Shown here: piece after piece, positions 1 through 8,887 of the stretch
Layout: each line of letters starts with the position of its first letter
How positions within the stretch are numbered: position 1 is the stretch's first letter
Assembly: GCA_947643665.1 (NCBI GenBank)
Contig: CANRWW010000012.1
Location: forward strand, 1 to 64,000
Direction: 5' to 3'
Source of the DNA: an uncultured Porphyromonadaceae bacterium
Lineage (GTDB): Bacteria; Bacteroidota; Bacteroidia; Bacteroidales; Muribaculaceae
DNA: 64,000 nucleotides
The notes under the pieces: generated by a model
Seen by the model: only the letters and a program-made list of their open reading frames with translations
What the model was told of the DNA's origin: nothing
Database searches by the model: none
Made by a program: the position numbers and the translations under genes

Positions 1-65
1 TTGCCCATTCTCATGCGAGTTTTATATAATACACTGATAGTCAAATAAAATACTTCTGACTATTA

Positions 66-73
66 CAAATATA
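66..73 (-). promoter_or_regulatory. Possible -7 promoter element for a gene left of the window
   Basis: The minus strand reads TATATTTG here, which fits the Bacteroidetes -7 consensus TAnnTTTG. It lies just past the stop of the kinase/RapZ gene and would drive a gene beyond the left edge. No good -33 element is seen, so this is weak. Confidence 0.3.
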
Positions 74-112
74 CGAAAACATTTAGGATAAACACATATT
101 ATTGCAATCTAT

Positions 113-1660
113 TTATATATCCGCTACATCCGTGGCATTTCTGGTTTCTGATTGCTTAAAATCATTGAACACAAAAAGTTTACGCTGCTCACGATGATTG
201 ACAACAACTCTTACCTCCGGATATTTCTCAGCAAAATATTTTCCAAGGGCCTGCGCGCTATATACCGAACGATGACATCCGCCGGTGCATCCGAAAGCCA
301 CACTCAACGAAGTGAACCCACGTTCAAGGTATCTCTTTACAGAAGCCTCTACCAGCGCTTCACAGCACAGCAAAAACTGATATATCTCACCATTATCTTC
401 TATAAAGCGTATTACCGGCAGATCCAAACCTGTCAAGGGTTTATATTCGTCATATTTACCTGGATTTTGGATTCCACGACAATCAAAAACAAATCCGCCA
501 CCATTGCCCGACAGATCATAAGGCACTCCCCTCTTATATGAAAATGAGCTTACCATAAGAGTCAGCCCAGAAAAACATTGTAGTCCTGCAACTGTTTCAA
601 TATCCACAATCCTTGAAGAAGAATGTAATCTATTAGCCAATTCCTTAAGATACGGGAACCGGACGGAAACATCTTTAAATGAAGGCAATATCGTACAATC
701 GAAGAAATCCACTAATCCCTTTACTCCTGCAGGAAGACTCTGCAAAAAATGAGGCTTATGTTCACTCCACCCTCTGAAACCATATGCACCAAGCGTCTGG
801 AGAATGCGGAACAGAACAAAATAGGGCAATGATTCACAAAATTTATCTACAGAAAAATTTGCATCAACAACTTTTGCCTCGTCAACATAAGCCGCGATCA
901 TATCCCGTTTGATATCATCAGTAAATTTTGCTTTAGCCTGCCATAAAAACGATGCAAGGTCATATTCCAAAGGCCCCTTTCTGCCACCTTGGAAATCTAT
1001 AAGATATGGCTTCCCATTGCACAGCATTATATTTCGGCTTTGGAAATCACGCACCATAAAAGTGTCGGCTTTATCTACGACGGCTTCTATAATAGAAGCA
1101 AGATGCCCAAGTTCAAAATCAAGTCTTTTCTCCGAATATTCCAGTCCGCTTGACTTCAGGAAACAATATTTAAAATAATTCAAATCATTGGCTATCATAT
1201 TTGCATTCATCGCAGACACAATACATGATTTATCGAAATCAAGCCCGTCAGCCCCCTCTATCTGAAAATGCGGCAACATTCGCACGCATTCCTCTACCTT
1301 ATCAAGCTCCTCACTTGAAAATTGCCCATTTAAGCGCCCACCGGCAATGAAATCAAACAAGGAGGTATTACCGAGATATTCCTGTAGATAATACTGGCTA
1401 TCATCACTTTCACAAAATACTGCCGGGACAGGCAAGCCCTTACCCTTAAAATGCCTTGAAAGGGAAATAAATGCCTTATTCTCTTCAGTATCACATCCAT
1501 ATGTTGCCACCGCATGAAGAGGGGTCCTACCCTCTTGCGCTGTTATAAGGTAATATTTCCTATTTGAACCTGCTGCTGACAAAGATTCTATTGCAACCGG
1601 CGTTACACCGAAATGCATTTTATATAACAGGGAAATTGAATCAAAAGAATGCATGCTCAA
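113..1660 (-). CDS. AmgK-like sugar kinase fused to a RapZ C-terminal domain
   Basis: The 515-residue product has two parts. The N-terminal ~330 residues form an aminoglycoside-phosphotransferase-type kinase: VRDFQSRN around Asp205 is the catalytic loop, followed by LIDFQGGRKGPLEYDL, which resembles the DFQ..GP..YDL block of AmgK, the anomeric MurNAc/GlcNAc kinase of cell-wall recycling. The C-terminal part (about 365-500) matches the RapZ C-terminal domain: SFSYKRGVPYD, PLTGLD and GCTGGCHRSVY at about 457-467. In Enterobacteria that domain senses glucosamine-6-phosphate and binds small RNAs. The N-terminal P-loop ATPase of true RapZ is absent. The start sits just after the terminator of the DUF5606 gene. 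Function in MurNAc/GlcNAc salvage is inference; a MurU-type nucleotidyltransferase would be the expected partner but is not in the window. Confidence 0.75.
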   Translation of the reverse strand: MSMHSFDSISLLYKMHFGVTPVAIESLSAAGSNRKYYLITAQEGRTPLHAVATYGCDTEENKAFISLSRHFKGKGLPVPAVFCESDDSQYYLQEYLGNTSLFDFIAGGRLNGQFSSEELDKVEECVRMLPHFQIEGADGLDFDKSCIVSAMNANMIANDLNYFKYCFLKSSGLEYSEKRLDFELGHLASIIEAVVDKADTFMVRDFQSRNIMLCNGKPYLIDFQGGRKGPLEYDLASFLWQAKAKFTDDIKRDMIAAYVDEAKVVDANFSVDKFCESLPYFVLFRILQTLGAYGFRGWSEHKPHFLQSLPAGVKGLVDFFDCTILPSFKDVSVRFPYLKELANRLHSSSRIVDIETVAGLQCFSGLTLMVSSFSYKRGVPYDLSGNGGGFVFDCRGIQNPGKYDEYKPLTGLDLPVIRFIEDNGEIYQFLLCCEALVEASVKRYLERGFTSLSVAFGCTGGCHRSVYSAQALGKYFAEKYPEVRVVVNHREQRKLFVFNDFKQSETRNATDVADI

Positions 1661-1673
1661 TTACATTAAATTT

Positions 1674-1714
1674 ACGGGAGGCGGCATCTGTCAATCCAGA
1701 TAGCCTCCTCCCGT
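1674..1714 (-). terminator. Hairpin terminator after the DUF5606 gene
   Basis: Outer arms ACGGGAGG (1674-1681) and CCTCCCGT (1707-1714) pair perfectly, with an inner ATCTG/CAGAT helix. It lies between the DUF5606 stop and the kinase start on the same strand, so it likely separates the two units. Confidence 0.65.
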
Positions 1715-1735
1715 GTAATAATTTTTCCTGAAATA

Positions 1736-2185
1736 TTATTTCACTTGCTCATTATTTGAAACTTCTGCCTCCTCGGCCGCTTCATCCTGAGCAATCTCAT
1801 CATCCTTGAATTCGGTGATTCCGGCTGCGACAAGCTGATTATACCAGCTAAATAGTTTCTTTATATCTGTTGTATATACCCTGTCCTCATCATATTCAGG
1901 AAGGATTGTCTTGAAATAATCGCGCAATTTTTCATCGCCCATTGATTTTACATCAATAGGGTCCACTCCGGCAATCTCCTTTACTTTTTCGAGAACGTCA
2001 GCCAAAGGCACATCACCGTCATTGGTATATATTGAGATATCTCCCAATGAAACGACCTTATCACGGGCATATGCAGGTGTACGCTTACCTGTTGCTATAT
2101 TTTCTACTATGAGCATATTCTTGCCCTGATTCATAAGTTTGAATAAACCGGGCTTACCTGAAATTGAAAGAATTCTTTTCAACAT
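1736..2185 (-). CDS. DUF5606 domain protein
   Basis: The 149-residue protein begins MLKRILSISGKPGLFKLMNQG and has an acidic C-terminal tail rich in Glu. It matches the DUF5606 family, conserved in Bacteroidetes and of unknown function. The first ~55 residues look like a small beta-rich domain, followed by a helical segment. No signal peptide or membrane segment is seen, so it should be cytosolic. It is transcribed alone from a promoter at 2298-2329 with a leader of about 105 nt and closes with its own terminator. Confidence 0.75.
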   Translation of the reverse strand: MLKRILSISGKPGLFKLMNQGKNMLIVENIATGKRTPAYARDKVVSLGDISIYTNDGDVPLADVLEKVKEIAGVDPIDVKSMGDEKLRDYFKTILPEYDEDRVYTTDIKKLFSWYNQLVAAGITEFKDDEIAQDEAAEEAEVSNNEQVK

Positions 2186-2297
2186 TATACTTAGTTCGCT
2201 GTTAGTTGTTTATGTTTAACAAAACAAAAAATGTCAAATAGGGAGCGTATCAAAAATCCACTACCCACAAAATCCGTTATATTAAATATATTTTACG

Positions 2298-2329
2298 CAA
2301 AGTTAACTAACTTCCCTCATTTTCACAAC
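2298..2329 (-). promoter_or_regulatory. Promoter of the DUF5606 gene
   Basis: On the minus strand, GTTG (2329-2326) is followed after 20 nt by TAACTTTG (2305-2298), an exact match to the -7 consensus TAnnTTTG at the expected spacing. Confidence 0.65.
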
Positions 2330-2373
2330 CATTCAGCCACATTTAGGAAACATTTTCTGAGCCACAGCTGATA

Positions 2374-2405
2374 GTTGCGGGAATGCAGATGATTTGTTAA
2401 CTTTG
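2374..2405 (+). promoter_or_regulatory. Promoter of purT
   Basis: GTTG (2374-2377), a 20-nt spacer and TAACTTTG (2398-2405). It lies inside a TTG-initiated upstream extension of the purT frame, so translation must begin downstream, at 2433 or 2454. Confidence 0.7.
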
Positions 2406-2432
2406 CAAAAACAATTATTCCATTTCACACTT

Positions 2433-3623
2433 ATGGTAAAAATAGGTTCAATTATGACTCCCGTCGGCCGCAAAGCCCTTCTTCTCGGCAGCGGAGAACT
2501 TGGTAAAGAAGTTGCGATAGAACTCCAACGTTATGGCGTTGAAGTGGTGGCTTGTGACCGCTATGAAAATGCACCCGCCATGCAAGTCGCCCATAGACAT
2601 CATGTGCTCAGTATGCTTGATGCCCAACGGCTTAGGGAAGTCATCAAACTCGAAAAACCAGATCATATTATACCAGAAGTAGAAGCGATTGCCACACCGG
2701 AACTTTTGAAACTCGAAGAAGAAGGTTTCCATGTTACCCCAACTGCCCGTGCGGCATGGCTTACTATGAATCGAGAAGGAATCAGACGCCTTGCTGCTGA
2801 AGAACTTGGTTTACCAACCTCACCGTATCGTTTCGCCGACAACCACGATGATTTCATTGCTGCAGTAAAAGAGATTGGTATCCCATGCGTAGTAAAGCCT
2901 GTAATGAGTTCATCCGGGCATGGTCAAAGCACTATCAAATCTGAAAATGATATTGAACCCGCATGGAAAGAAGCACAAGAAGGAGGACGAGCAGGAGCAG
3001 GTCGTGTTATTGTAGAGGGATTCGTGGATTTTGATTATGAAATTACACTCCTTACGGTAAGATCTTCCTCTGGAACGACATACTGCGAACCAATCGGACA
3101 TATTCAGGTCAATGGAGATTACCGGCAGTCGTGGCAACCTCAACCGATGAGTAAAAAGGCGTTAAAACAGGCTCAGGAAATAGCATCGGCAATAACCAAC
3201 GCACTTGGAGGATATGGCATTTTTGGCGTTGAACTTTTCATAAAGGATGACAAAGTAATTTTCAGCGAAGTATCTCCACGCCCGCACGACACAGGAATGG
3301 TAACCATGATATCGCAGGATCTGAGCGAATTTGCTCTCCATGCACGTGCCTTGCTCGGTTTGCCTGTACCCGAAATACGATTTTTGGGATGTTCTGCATC
3401 CCGCGCCATAGTGGTGGAAGGCGATACAGACAAAATTGAATTTGACAACCTAGAATCAGTGCTTCGTGAAAAAGGTGTACAAATTCGCATTTTCGGAAAA
3501 CCGGAGGTAAAAGGACACAGGCGAATGGCTGTTATACTTGCTACGGATGAAACCGTAGCTGCTGCCCGTGCGAAAGCAGAAAGAGCATACAACGCTTTGA
3601 AAGTAAACATACTCCCCCGCTAA
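2433..3623 (+). CDS. purT: Formate-dependent phosphoribosylglycinamide formyltransferase 2
   Basis: PurT makes formyl-GAR from GAR, formate and ATP in purine synthesis, without needing 10-formyl-tetrahydrofolate. The 396-residue product shows the N-terminal [15 protein letters not shown] block, the central ATP-grasp fold ([30 protein letters not shown]) and [15 protein letters not shown], all PurT hallmarks. Start ATG at 2433 aligns with the usual N-terminus and leaves a leader of about 20 nt from the promoter; ATG 2454 is the alternative. The gene is single and convergent with malQ, with a long palindrome between them. Confidence 0.93.
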   Translation: MVKIGSIMTPVGRKALLLGSGELGKEVAIELQRYGVEVVACDRYENAPAMQVAHRHHVLSMLDAQRLREVIKLEKPDHIIPEVEAIATPELLKLEEEGFHVTPTARAAWLTMNREGIRRLAAEELGLPTSPYRFADNHDDFIAAVKEIGIPCVVKPVMSSSGHGQSTIKSENDIEPAWKEAQEGGRAGAGRVIVEGFVDFDYEITLLTVRSSSGTTYCEPIGHIQVNGDYRQSWQPQPMSKKALKQAQEIASAITNALGGYGIFGVELFIKDDKVIFSEVSPRPHDTGMVTMISQDLSEFALHARALLGLPVPEIRFLGCSASRAIVVEGDTDKIEFDNLESVLREKGVQIRIFGKPEVKGHRRMAVILATDETVAAARAKAERAYNALKVNILPR

Positions 3624-3642
3624 TTCACTTTTGAACATATAA

Positions 3643-3678
3643 AACGGAGCCGGAAATCAGCTGATTTCCGGCTCCGTT
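3643..3678. terminator. Perfect 36-bp palindrome, bidirectional terminator
   Basis: Two 18-nt arms (3643-3660 and 3661-3678) are exact reverse complements with no spacer. It sits between the convergent purT and malQ stops and would fold as a strong hairpin in either transcript. Confidence 0.75.
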
Positions 3679-3696
3679 AATATAATGTAAACTTTG

Positions 3697-6375
3697 CTAT
3701 CGTCCGCTCTCCTCAATCAATGCCTTTACATGGTTGGCATATACATTCTCACTAAGAAGGTCTTCCAAAGTGAGATGCATACGATAACGCCAGTAATGCC
3801 TTGATTCCGACGGTTCATTTATCTGTTCCTTATATGGGTTGTCACGACGCAGTTTACCGTCAATCGACAACCAGTCCTGCAATGGAAGTATGCACAACAT
3901 AGAGGGCGCACGAAGATTCATGTCAATGATTTTCTCACAAATCCATGGCTCTGCAAAAGCTGGAGCGGCACCTTGTTCGTGCAGTATGTTATTATAGAAA
4001 CGTTGCGTGGTTTCACGACTCTCTTCCCACCATTGACGTATACCACCCATATCATGGGTAGATGTAGTGCATACGGAATAATATGGGTATCTGGCGGGAT
4101 TGCCAAATTCCTCAGAAGGATTCTTAGGCATACGCTGTATATCCAAAGTCAGTATCTCAAGAGCACTCATTACTGCCGGCACACAATCCGGTATCATACC
4201 TAAATCTTCAGCACAAGTCAGCATAGAGGTGGCATCTATTACCGGAGGTAATTTCCACATGGCTTTACCATACCAGAAGTCATTATGACGATGATAAAAG
4301 AAATCATTATACAAACGGTCAAAACACCACCGTTCATAATCATTCAAAGAACGATATGTATATGTATATTGAGCCGAAATGCGAGGATGGTATTTGCCTT
4401 TTTCCGAAGGGTCCTCAATGAATAATACCTGGTCAACAAGGCCAAGAAGGGCATTGCACAAGCGTGTATTCTTCTCATTATTTTCCAGACCAGCAAAATA
4501 ATCAGCTATCTGTCTTTGAGTGGAAAACCCTGATGACAGACAGTAACGTCCGTCACTTACCGGTTTCAGGAATCGCAAACGTGCCTCGTCTGTATATTCT
4601 CCAAAGAAATCAGCCAAAAACCAGTCCATTATATATGGAGTCGTATACAAATCTGCATTCATCCAGAAATCATATACGTTTCTAAGCTCCTCTACAGTAA
4701 ATGGCAATGCAGGATTGAATGTACCAAGGAGACCATGAAGTTGTGTCATGGGAATCTGCCATATACGGAAAAATCCAAGCACATGATCAATGCGATACAC
4801 ATCAAAATACTCTGCCATTTTGGTGAAACGAGCTTTCCACCACGCAAATCCGTCAAGGCTCATTTCGTCCCAATTATACGTTGGCAATCCCCAATTCTGG
4901 CCAAGAACAGAGAAATCATCCGGTGGAGCACCAGCCTGGGTATCTAGATTGAACAGGTCTGGAGAAGTCCAGGCATCCACACTATCACGCGATATACCTA
5001 TTGGTATGTCCCCTTTCAATGCCACCTGACGAGTGTGGGCATATTCACGCACTTGCTTCATCTGATTGGCAAGATGCATCTGAATCCAGCAGACATATTC
5101 GGCTTCATATGCATTCTCTTCAAGGAACTTATCAATTTTCTCTTTGTCATACACCTTATATTCACCCCAATTTTTAAATTCCGGTGAATTGAACCTGTCA
5201 CGAAGTATACAATAGGCGGCATATGGCATAAGCCACGACGCATTATCTGACACAAATTTCTTAAACTCAGCATCAGCTACTGCAGCGTCATGTTTTGAAG
5301 CAAAAAGTTCACGTGTATATGCTGTTTTAGCATCGTTTACCCGTTCATAGTCAATTTCATCAAGGCTGTTAAGCTCTTTGCGCAAATCTTCATAATACTT
5401 CATCCTTTCGGCATCAGGAAGGGTACCAACAGATGGAAGATGGAGATACATCGGATGGAGAGCATAACAAGAATTCGCATTATACGGATAAGAATCTGTC
5501 CATGTATGTGTCATGGTCGTATCATTCACAGGAAGTACCTGGATGAATTTCTGGCCTGTTGCCGCAGCCCAATCAACCATCTTATACAAATCCAAAAATT
5601 CACCCACACCGAAATCTTCTTCGGAACGGAGTGAAAATACCGGAATCGCAACTCCAGCACCACGCCAATTGTTCTGTGGATTTGAGAATCTCAAACCATT
5701 CAGAAGCAAGCACTCACCTTTCGTGGCAGGAGAAAGATCAAATATGCGGTTATCAAGCAATTCCCAACCAACAACCTCTTTTGTCCCCTTTTTTAAAATC
5801 AGGAACTTATATTCAAAAGATGATGGAAGATCAGAAAGAGGGACAGAGCACTTCCATGTCGGATAATCGGCATCGCTAAGGATAATTGCGTCATTCACAT
5901 TCCAATTTCCCAATGCATCACACGATCCGCTCAGCGCAAGCACGTGATCAGAAGCAATCATAGGAGCATCCACGCTTATGAGCAACATTCCTGGAGATGG
6001 AGTCACCGGCATGGCTTTATTCTGGCGTTTGCATATACAATCGAAAAAAACTACCGAATAATACGGTTTGTCCCACGGCTGGTCTTGCCAACGATCATAT
6101 ATACCATATTCGCGTGCGTTAGCCCCCGGTCGGAAAACATGACATTTGCCCCACTCCCGGCGTTCTTTTCCTGTCTCATCCTTAACTATATAGAAATAGT
6201 CAAATTCTCCTATGTCATCTGGCAATTGAAGGTTGTATTCCCAACTTTGCTCACCATGAAGAACCATCTTTATGGCATCTTCCGGTTTGCCGTTTCCCAG
6301 TTGGGGTATGTCACCTCCAATATATACAGACTCCCCCCAATGTGTACGGTAGTCAATATTGAACTTAATGTTCAT
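3697..6375 (-). CDS. malQ: 4-alpha-glucanotransferase (amylomaltase, GH77) with two CBM20 modules
   Basis: MalQ transfers alpha-1,4-glucan segments during maltodextrin and glycogen use in the cytosol. The 892-residue length and layout fit the Bacteroidetes form: two N-terminal starch-binding CBM20-like modules (about 1-120 and 125-230), then the GH77 barrel. The three catalytic carboxylates are visible: Asp530 in YRIDHVLGF (nucleophile), Glu723 in CAEDLG (acid/base) and Asp775 in STHDMGG. No signal peptide. It is a single gene on the minus strand; no clear promoter motif was found in the 120 nt upstream. Confidence 0.93.
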   Translation of the reverse strand: MNIKFNIDYRTHWGESVYIGGDIPQLGNGKPEDAIKMVLHGEQSWEYNLQLPDDIGEFDYFYIVKDETGKERREWGKCHVFRPGANAREYGIYDRWQDQPWDKPYYSVVFFDCICKRQNKAMPVTPSPGMLLISVDAPMIASDHVLALSGSCDALGNWNVNDAIILSDADYPTWKCSVPLSDLPSSFEYKFLILKKGTKEVVGWELLDNRIFDLSPATKGECLLLNGLRFSNPQNNWRGAGVAIPVFSLRSEEDFGVGEFLDLYKMVDWAAATGQKFIQVLPVNDTTMTHTWTDSYPYNANSCYALHPMYLHLPSVGTLPDAERMKYYEDLRKELNSLDEIDYERVNDAKTAYTRELFASKHDAAVADAEFKKFVSDNASWLMPYAAYCILRDRFNSPEFKNWGEYKVYDKEKIDKFLEENAYEAEYVCWIQMHLANQMKQVREYAHTRQVALKGDIPIGISRDSVDAWTSPDLFNLDTQAGAPPDDFSVLGQNWGLPTYNWDEMSLDGFAWWKARFTKMAEYFDVYRIDHVLGFFRIWQIPMTQLHGLLGTFNPALPFTVEELRNVYDFWMNADLYTTPYIMDWFLADFFGEYTDEARLRFLKPVSDGRYCLSSGFSTQRQIADYFAGLENNEKNTRLCNALLGLVDQVLFIEDPSEKGKYHPRISAQYTYTYRSLNDYERWCFDRLYNDFFYHRHNDFWYGKAMWKLPPVIDATSMLTCAEDLGMIPDCVPAVMSALEILTLDIQRMPKNPSEEFGNPARYPYYSVCTTSTHDMGGIRQWWEESRETTQRFYNNILHEQGAAPAFAEPWICEKIIDMNLRAPSMLCILPLQDWLSIDGKLRRDNPYKEQINEPSESRHYWRYRMHLTLEDLLSENVYANHVKALIEESGR

Positions 6376-6452
6376 AAGGTATTAAAAATAAAGCTGTTTA
6401 TATATTGAATGTAAGTAATTGCTCCGACAAGGGACTATGAACCTATACCGAC

Positions 6453-6475
6453 GACATGTGCCAGTTGCACATGTC
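6453..6475. terminator. Hairpin between the mce gene and malQ
   Basis: GACATGTGC (6453-6461) and GCACATGTC (6467-6475) pair perfectly around a 5-nt loop. It follows the stop of the MCE gene on the minus strand. There is no clear T-run, so a terminator role is tentative. Confidence 0.45.
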
Positions 6476-6499
6476 TAATAAATAAACGAATACCGCTGT

Positions 6500-7396
6500 T
6501 TACAACAGTTTTATGCTTATATATCGTTTCGGATTCTTTTTGACGTCTATAAGAAGCGAATCAAGGGAAGCCGCACAATTATTGAGGTTATCATATAAAG
6601 CACGGTCACCGGTTATCAATCCTAAAGATGAATCTGGATTATTCAACGAAGCAGATAGCACCTTAAGATTTGAAGACAATGTATTCAGATTATCCATTAT
6701 AGAATCAACAGGCGCCTCGGCAAGCTCAGAAGATACCTTTACGAGATTCGCACTCATGTCATTAAGATTGCCTGTAATGCCATTTACATTGTTCATCACT
6801 GGCGGAAGGGCGCCTGTTGTAGCTTTCAATTGCTTTAATGTCTGTTCTATATTCAAAGTTATTGCATCCATGCGACCGACCGACTGAGACAAAGCCGGAT
6901 CTGACACCAACTTATTTAAATTAGTAAGCAAAGAGTCTACTTTCTGGAAAACAGCACTTACAGACGGCATCAGATTCTTAGAAACATTGTCCAACATCCC
7001 AGCAGCAGTATGACTCTCCAATGTACTACCTACGGTTTCATATTCTTTAGAGTCTGACAGATGTAAAACCACAGTTGATGTTCCCAGGATATCCTGTTCT
7101 ATTACAGCTTCCGATCCTTTGGGCAAACGCAACTCACGGTTCACACTCAGTTCTACCTTCACATGCCCCGGATTCGCATAATCGTAATCAATGGAACGTA
7201 CCAGCCCCACTTTAAAACCATTAAGGGTTACAGGCGCGGATTTCTGCAAACCAGCTACATTTGTGTAATTCGCATAATAATAATTAGCTGCCTTGAAAAC
7301 ATTAACTCCCTTCAAAAAATCTATTCCGAAAAAGAGTACCAGCAATGCGATGACAACACACAGTCCTATAATAAGTTCTTTTTTTAACAATTTCAT
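6500..7396 (-). CDS. MCE/MlaD family lipid-transport protein
   Basis: The 298-residue protein has one N-terminal membrane segment (about 7-25), then an MCE domain (about 38-115: YYANYTNVAGLQKSAPVTLNGFKVG..V) and a long helical tail rich in Asn, Leu and Ser. MCE proteins form hexameric rings that carry phospholipids or other lipids between the membranes of Gram-negative cells. It follows the amidase gene by 52 nt on the same strand and probably shares its transcript. The ATPase and permease partners (MlaF/MlaE) are not in this window, so the substrate is unknown. Confidence 0.85.
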   Translation of the reverse strand: MKLLKKELIIGLCVVIALLVLFFGIDFLKGVNVFKAANYYYANYTNVAGLQKSAPVTLNGFKVGLVRSIDYDYANPGHVKVELSVNRELRLPKGSEAVIEQDILGTSTVVLHLSDSKEYETVGSTLESHTAAGMLDNVSKNLMPSVSAVFQKVDSLLTNLNKLVSDPALSQSVGRMDAITLNIEQTLKQLKATTGALPPVMNNVNGITGNLNDMSANLVKVSSELAEAPVDSIMDNLNTLSSNLKVLSASLNNPDSSLGLITGDRALYDNLNNCAASLDSLLIDVKKNPKRYISIKLL

Positions 7397-7448
7397 CTTA
7401 TGCTATAGTAGTAAATTTAAATTCCAATTAAAACTCTCACAAACAGAT

Positions 7449-8684
7449 CTACGGTTTAATAAAATCAACTCTCTTCCCACTTCTCATTTTTATAATAAAC
7501 GATTCGGGAAAGGATTTGCGGACCTTCCGTAAAAGCACCTGGGCATCCTCCAAAGTATCAGCAACTCCTATTGCATATTTATATAAACCGCCATCCCTGT
7601 AATATTCAACATCTTTAAAACCTTTGAGTTCAGATGAGCCATATTTAATGGGATCCGAGCTAACCAGTATCTGGATGTAATATCGTGGCAAATCATCTGT
7701 TGAACAGATCTCCAAAATGCGATTCCCGCTACCCTGTTTTTCAGTTTTATAATCAGGTTTCTTATCAACATCAGATGGTTTAGCTGATGTATTCAAACGA
7801 GGGACATCTGCCCCATTGGATTTTGTATTTTTCTTATTGGAAGGCTTCAGAGCTTGTGCAACCGGCAAGTTATGTCCGACAATTTGAGAGCCGTAAGTGT
7901 TTACATAAGCGCATATCGCGTTATAAAGTGCTATTACCATCTCCTCTTGCCCGTTTTCAGACGACAGGAATTTTTCGGCCTGCGGGTTACATATAAAATC
8001 AAGTTCTACAAGCACAGAAGGCATAGAAGTTGCCCACAACACCCAGAAACCAGCCTGGCGCACACCTTTAGGCTCACGACCGGCGACATCCACCAGCTGG
8101 GCATGGATTGCGTCAGCAAATTCAATACTCTGATCAAGCCTTTTGTTTTGAAACAATTCAAAAACAATGTCACTTTCTAGAGAATTCGGATCAAAACCGG
8201 CATATTTTTCAGTATGATCCTTTTCCAGCTCCATAACCGAATTCTCCCGCTTGGCAACGGCAAGATTCTCAGCTGTCTTATGCAATCCAAGAGTATAAAC
8301 TTGGCAACCTGTTATTTTTTTACGGTTTTTGTTACGCCTGTCCACCGAATTGATATGAACAGAAACAAACAGATTGCTGCCTGCCTTATTGGCAATTGCC
8401 GCCCGTTCGCTTAACTCCACAAACACATCACGGTCACGCGTATATACGACTTTTACATCCGGCAAGTTCTTTTCAATAAGCCGGCCTAACTGTTTTACTA
8501 CTGAAAGAGTAATGCTCTTTTCATTGGTCTTATTCCCCAATGCTCCATAATCTTTCCCTCCATGACCTGCATCAAGCGTGATCACAAATTGCCGTGCAAA
8601 CGCCACATTATACAAAGGCGCCTGCAAAAAGACAAACAATAGGGCAAAAATACGGAATATATGTTGCACTCTCTGAGAGCTCAT
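7449..8684 (-). CDS. N-acetylmuramoyl-L-alanine amidase with C-terminal SPOR-like region
   Basis: This secreted Amidase_3 enzyme cuts the bond between MurNAc and the stem peptide of peptidoglycan. Zinc ligands and catalytic residue are visible: His in LDAGHGG, Glu in NEKSIT, His in VSVHIN and Glu in LVELDFICN. A signal peptide occupies the first ~30 residues. The last ~75 residues (YYIQILVSSDPI to the end) look like a SPOR-type glycan-binding module, linked by a polar Lys/Ser/Asn-rich stretch. An in-frame ATG at 8693 exists, but the promoter ends at 8703, so ATG 8684 gives a more plausible leader. It heads the amidase-mce unit. Confidence 0.88.
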   Translation of the reverse strand: MSSQRVQHIFRIFALLFVFLQAPLYNVAFARQFVITLDAGHGGKDYGALGNKTNEKSITLSVVKQLGRLIEKNLPDVKVVYTRDRDVFVELSERAAIANKAGSNLFVSVHINSVDRRNKNRKKITGCQVYTLGLHKTAENLAVAKRENSVMELEKDHTEKYAGFDPNSLESDIVFELFQNKRLDQSIEFADAIHAQLVDVAGREPKGVRQAGFWVLWATSMPSVLVELDFICNPQAEKFLSSENGQEEMVIALYNAICAYVNTYGSQIVGHNLPVAQALKPSNKKNTKSNGADVPRLNTSAKPSDVDKKPDYKTEKQGSGNRILEICSTDDLPRYYIQILVSSDPIKYGSSELKGFKDVEYYRDGGLYKYAIGVADTLEDAQVLLRKVRKSFPESFIIKMRSGKRVDFIKP

Positions 8685-8702
8685 TTTATACAAACTTTAC
8701 CA

Positions 8703-8734
8703 CAAAGTTAGTAAAAAAGGCTTTCAAATACAAC
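8703..8734 (-). promoter_or_regulatory. Promoter of the amidase-mce unit
   Basis: On the minus strand GTTG (8734-8731), 20-nt spacer, TAACTTTG (8710-8703). The spacing and the GTTG variant are the same as at the purT and DUF5606 promoters. Confidence 0.65.
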
Positions 8735-8858
8735 CTATTTTTATCACTCGCCATGCTATAACCACACGATATAAACCATTACAGCCATATTAAACGACAA
8801 AACTGCCAACTATCATAATCGTATATTTAAAGGCTGCTGATTCTTATCAATATGGTAC

Positions 8859-8875
8859 AATACACTGACAGTCAA
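8859..8875. repeat. 17-bp repeat, second copy of 28-44
   Basis: The 17-mer AATACACTGACAGTCAA here differs by one base from AATACACTGATAGTCAA at 28-44. Both copies lie just downstream of a minus-strand gene (dnaA and the kinase/RapZ gene). Confidence 0.4.
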
Positions 8876-8887
8876 CTTTCAATATAT

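Noticed and set aside
8703-8734. Start of the amidase at 8693
   Set aside because: The promoter would leave a leader of only about 3 nt; the next ATG at 8684 fits better, though the choice is not proven.
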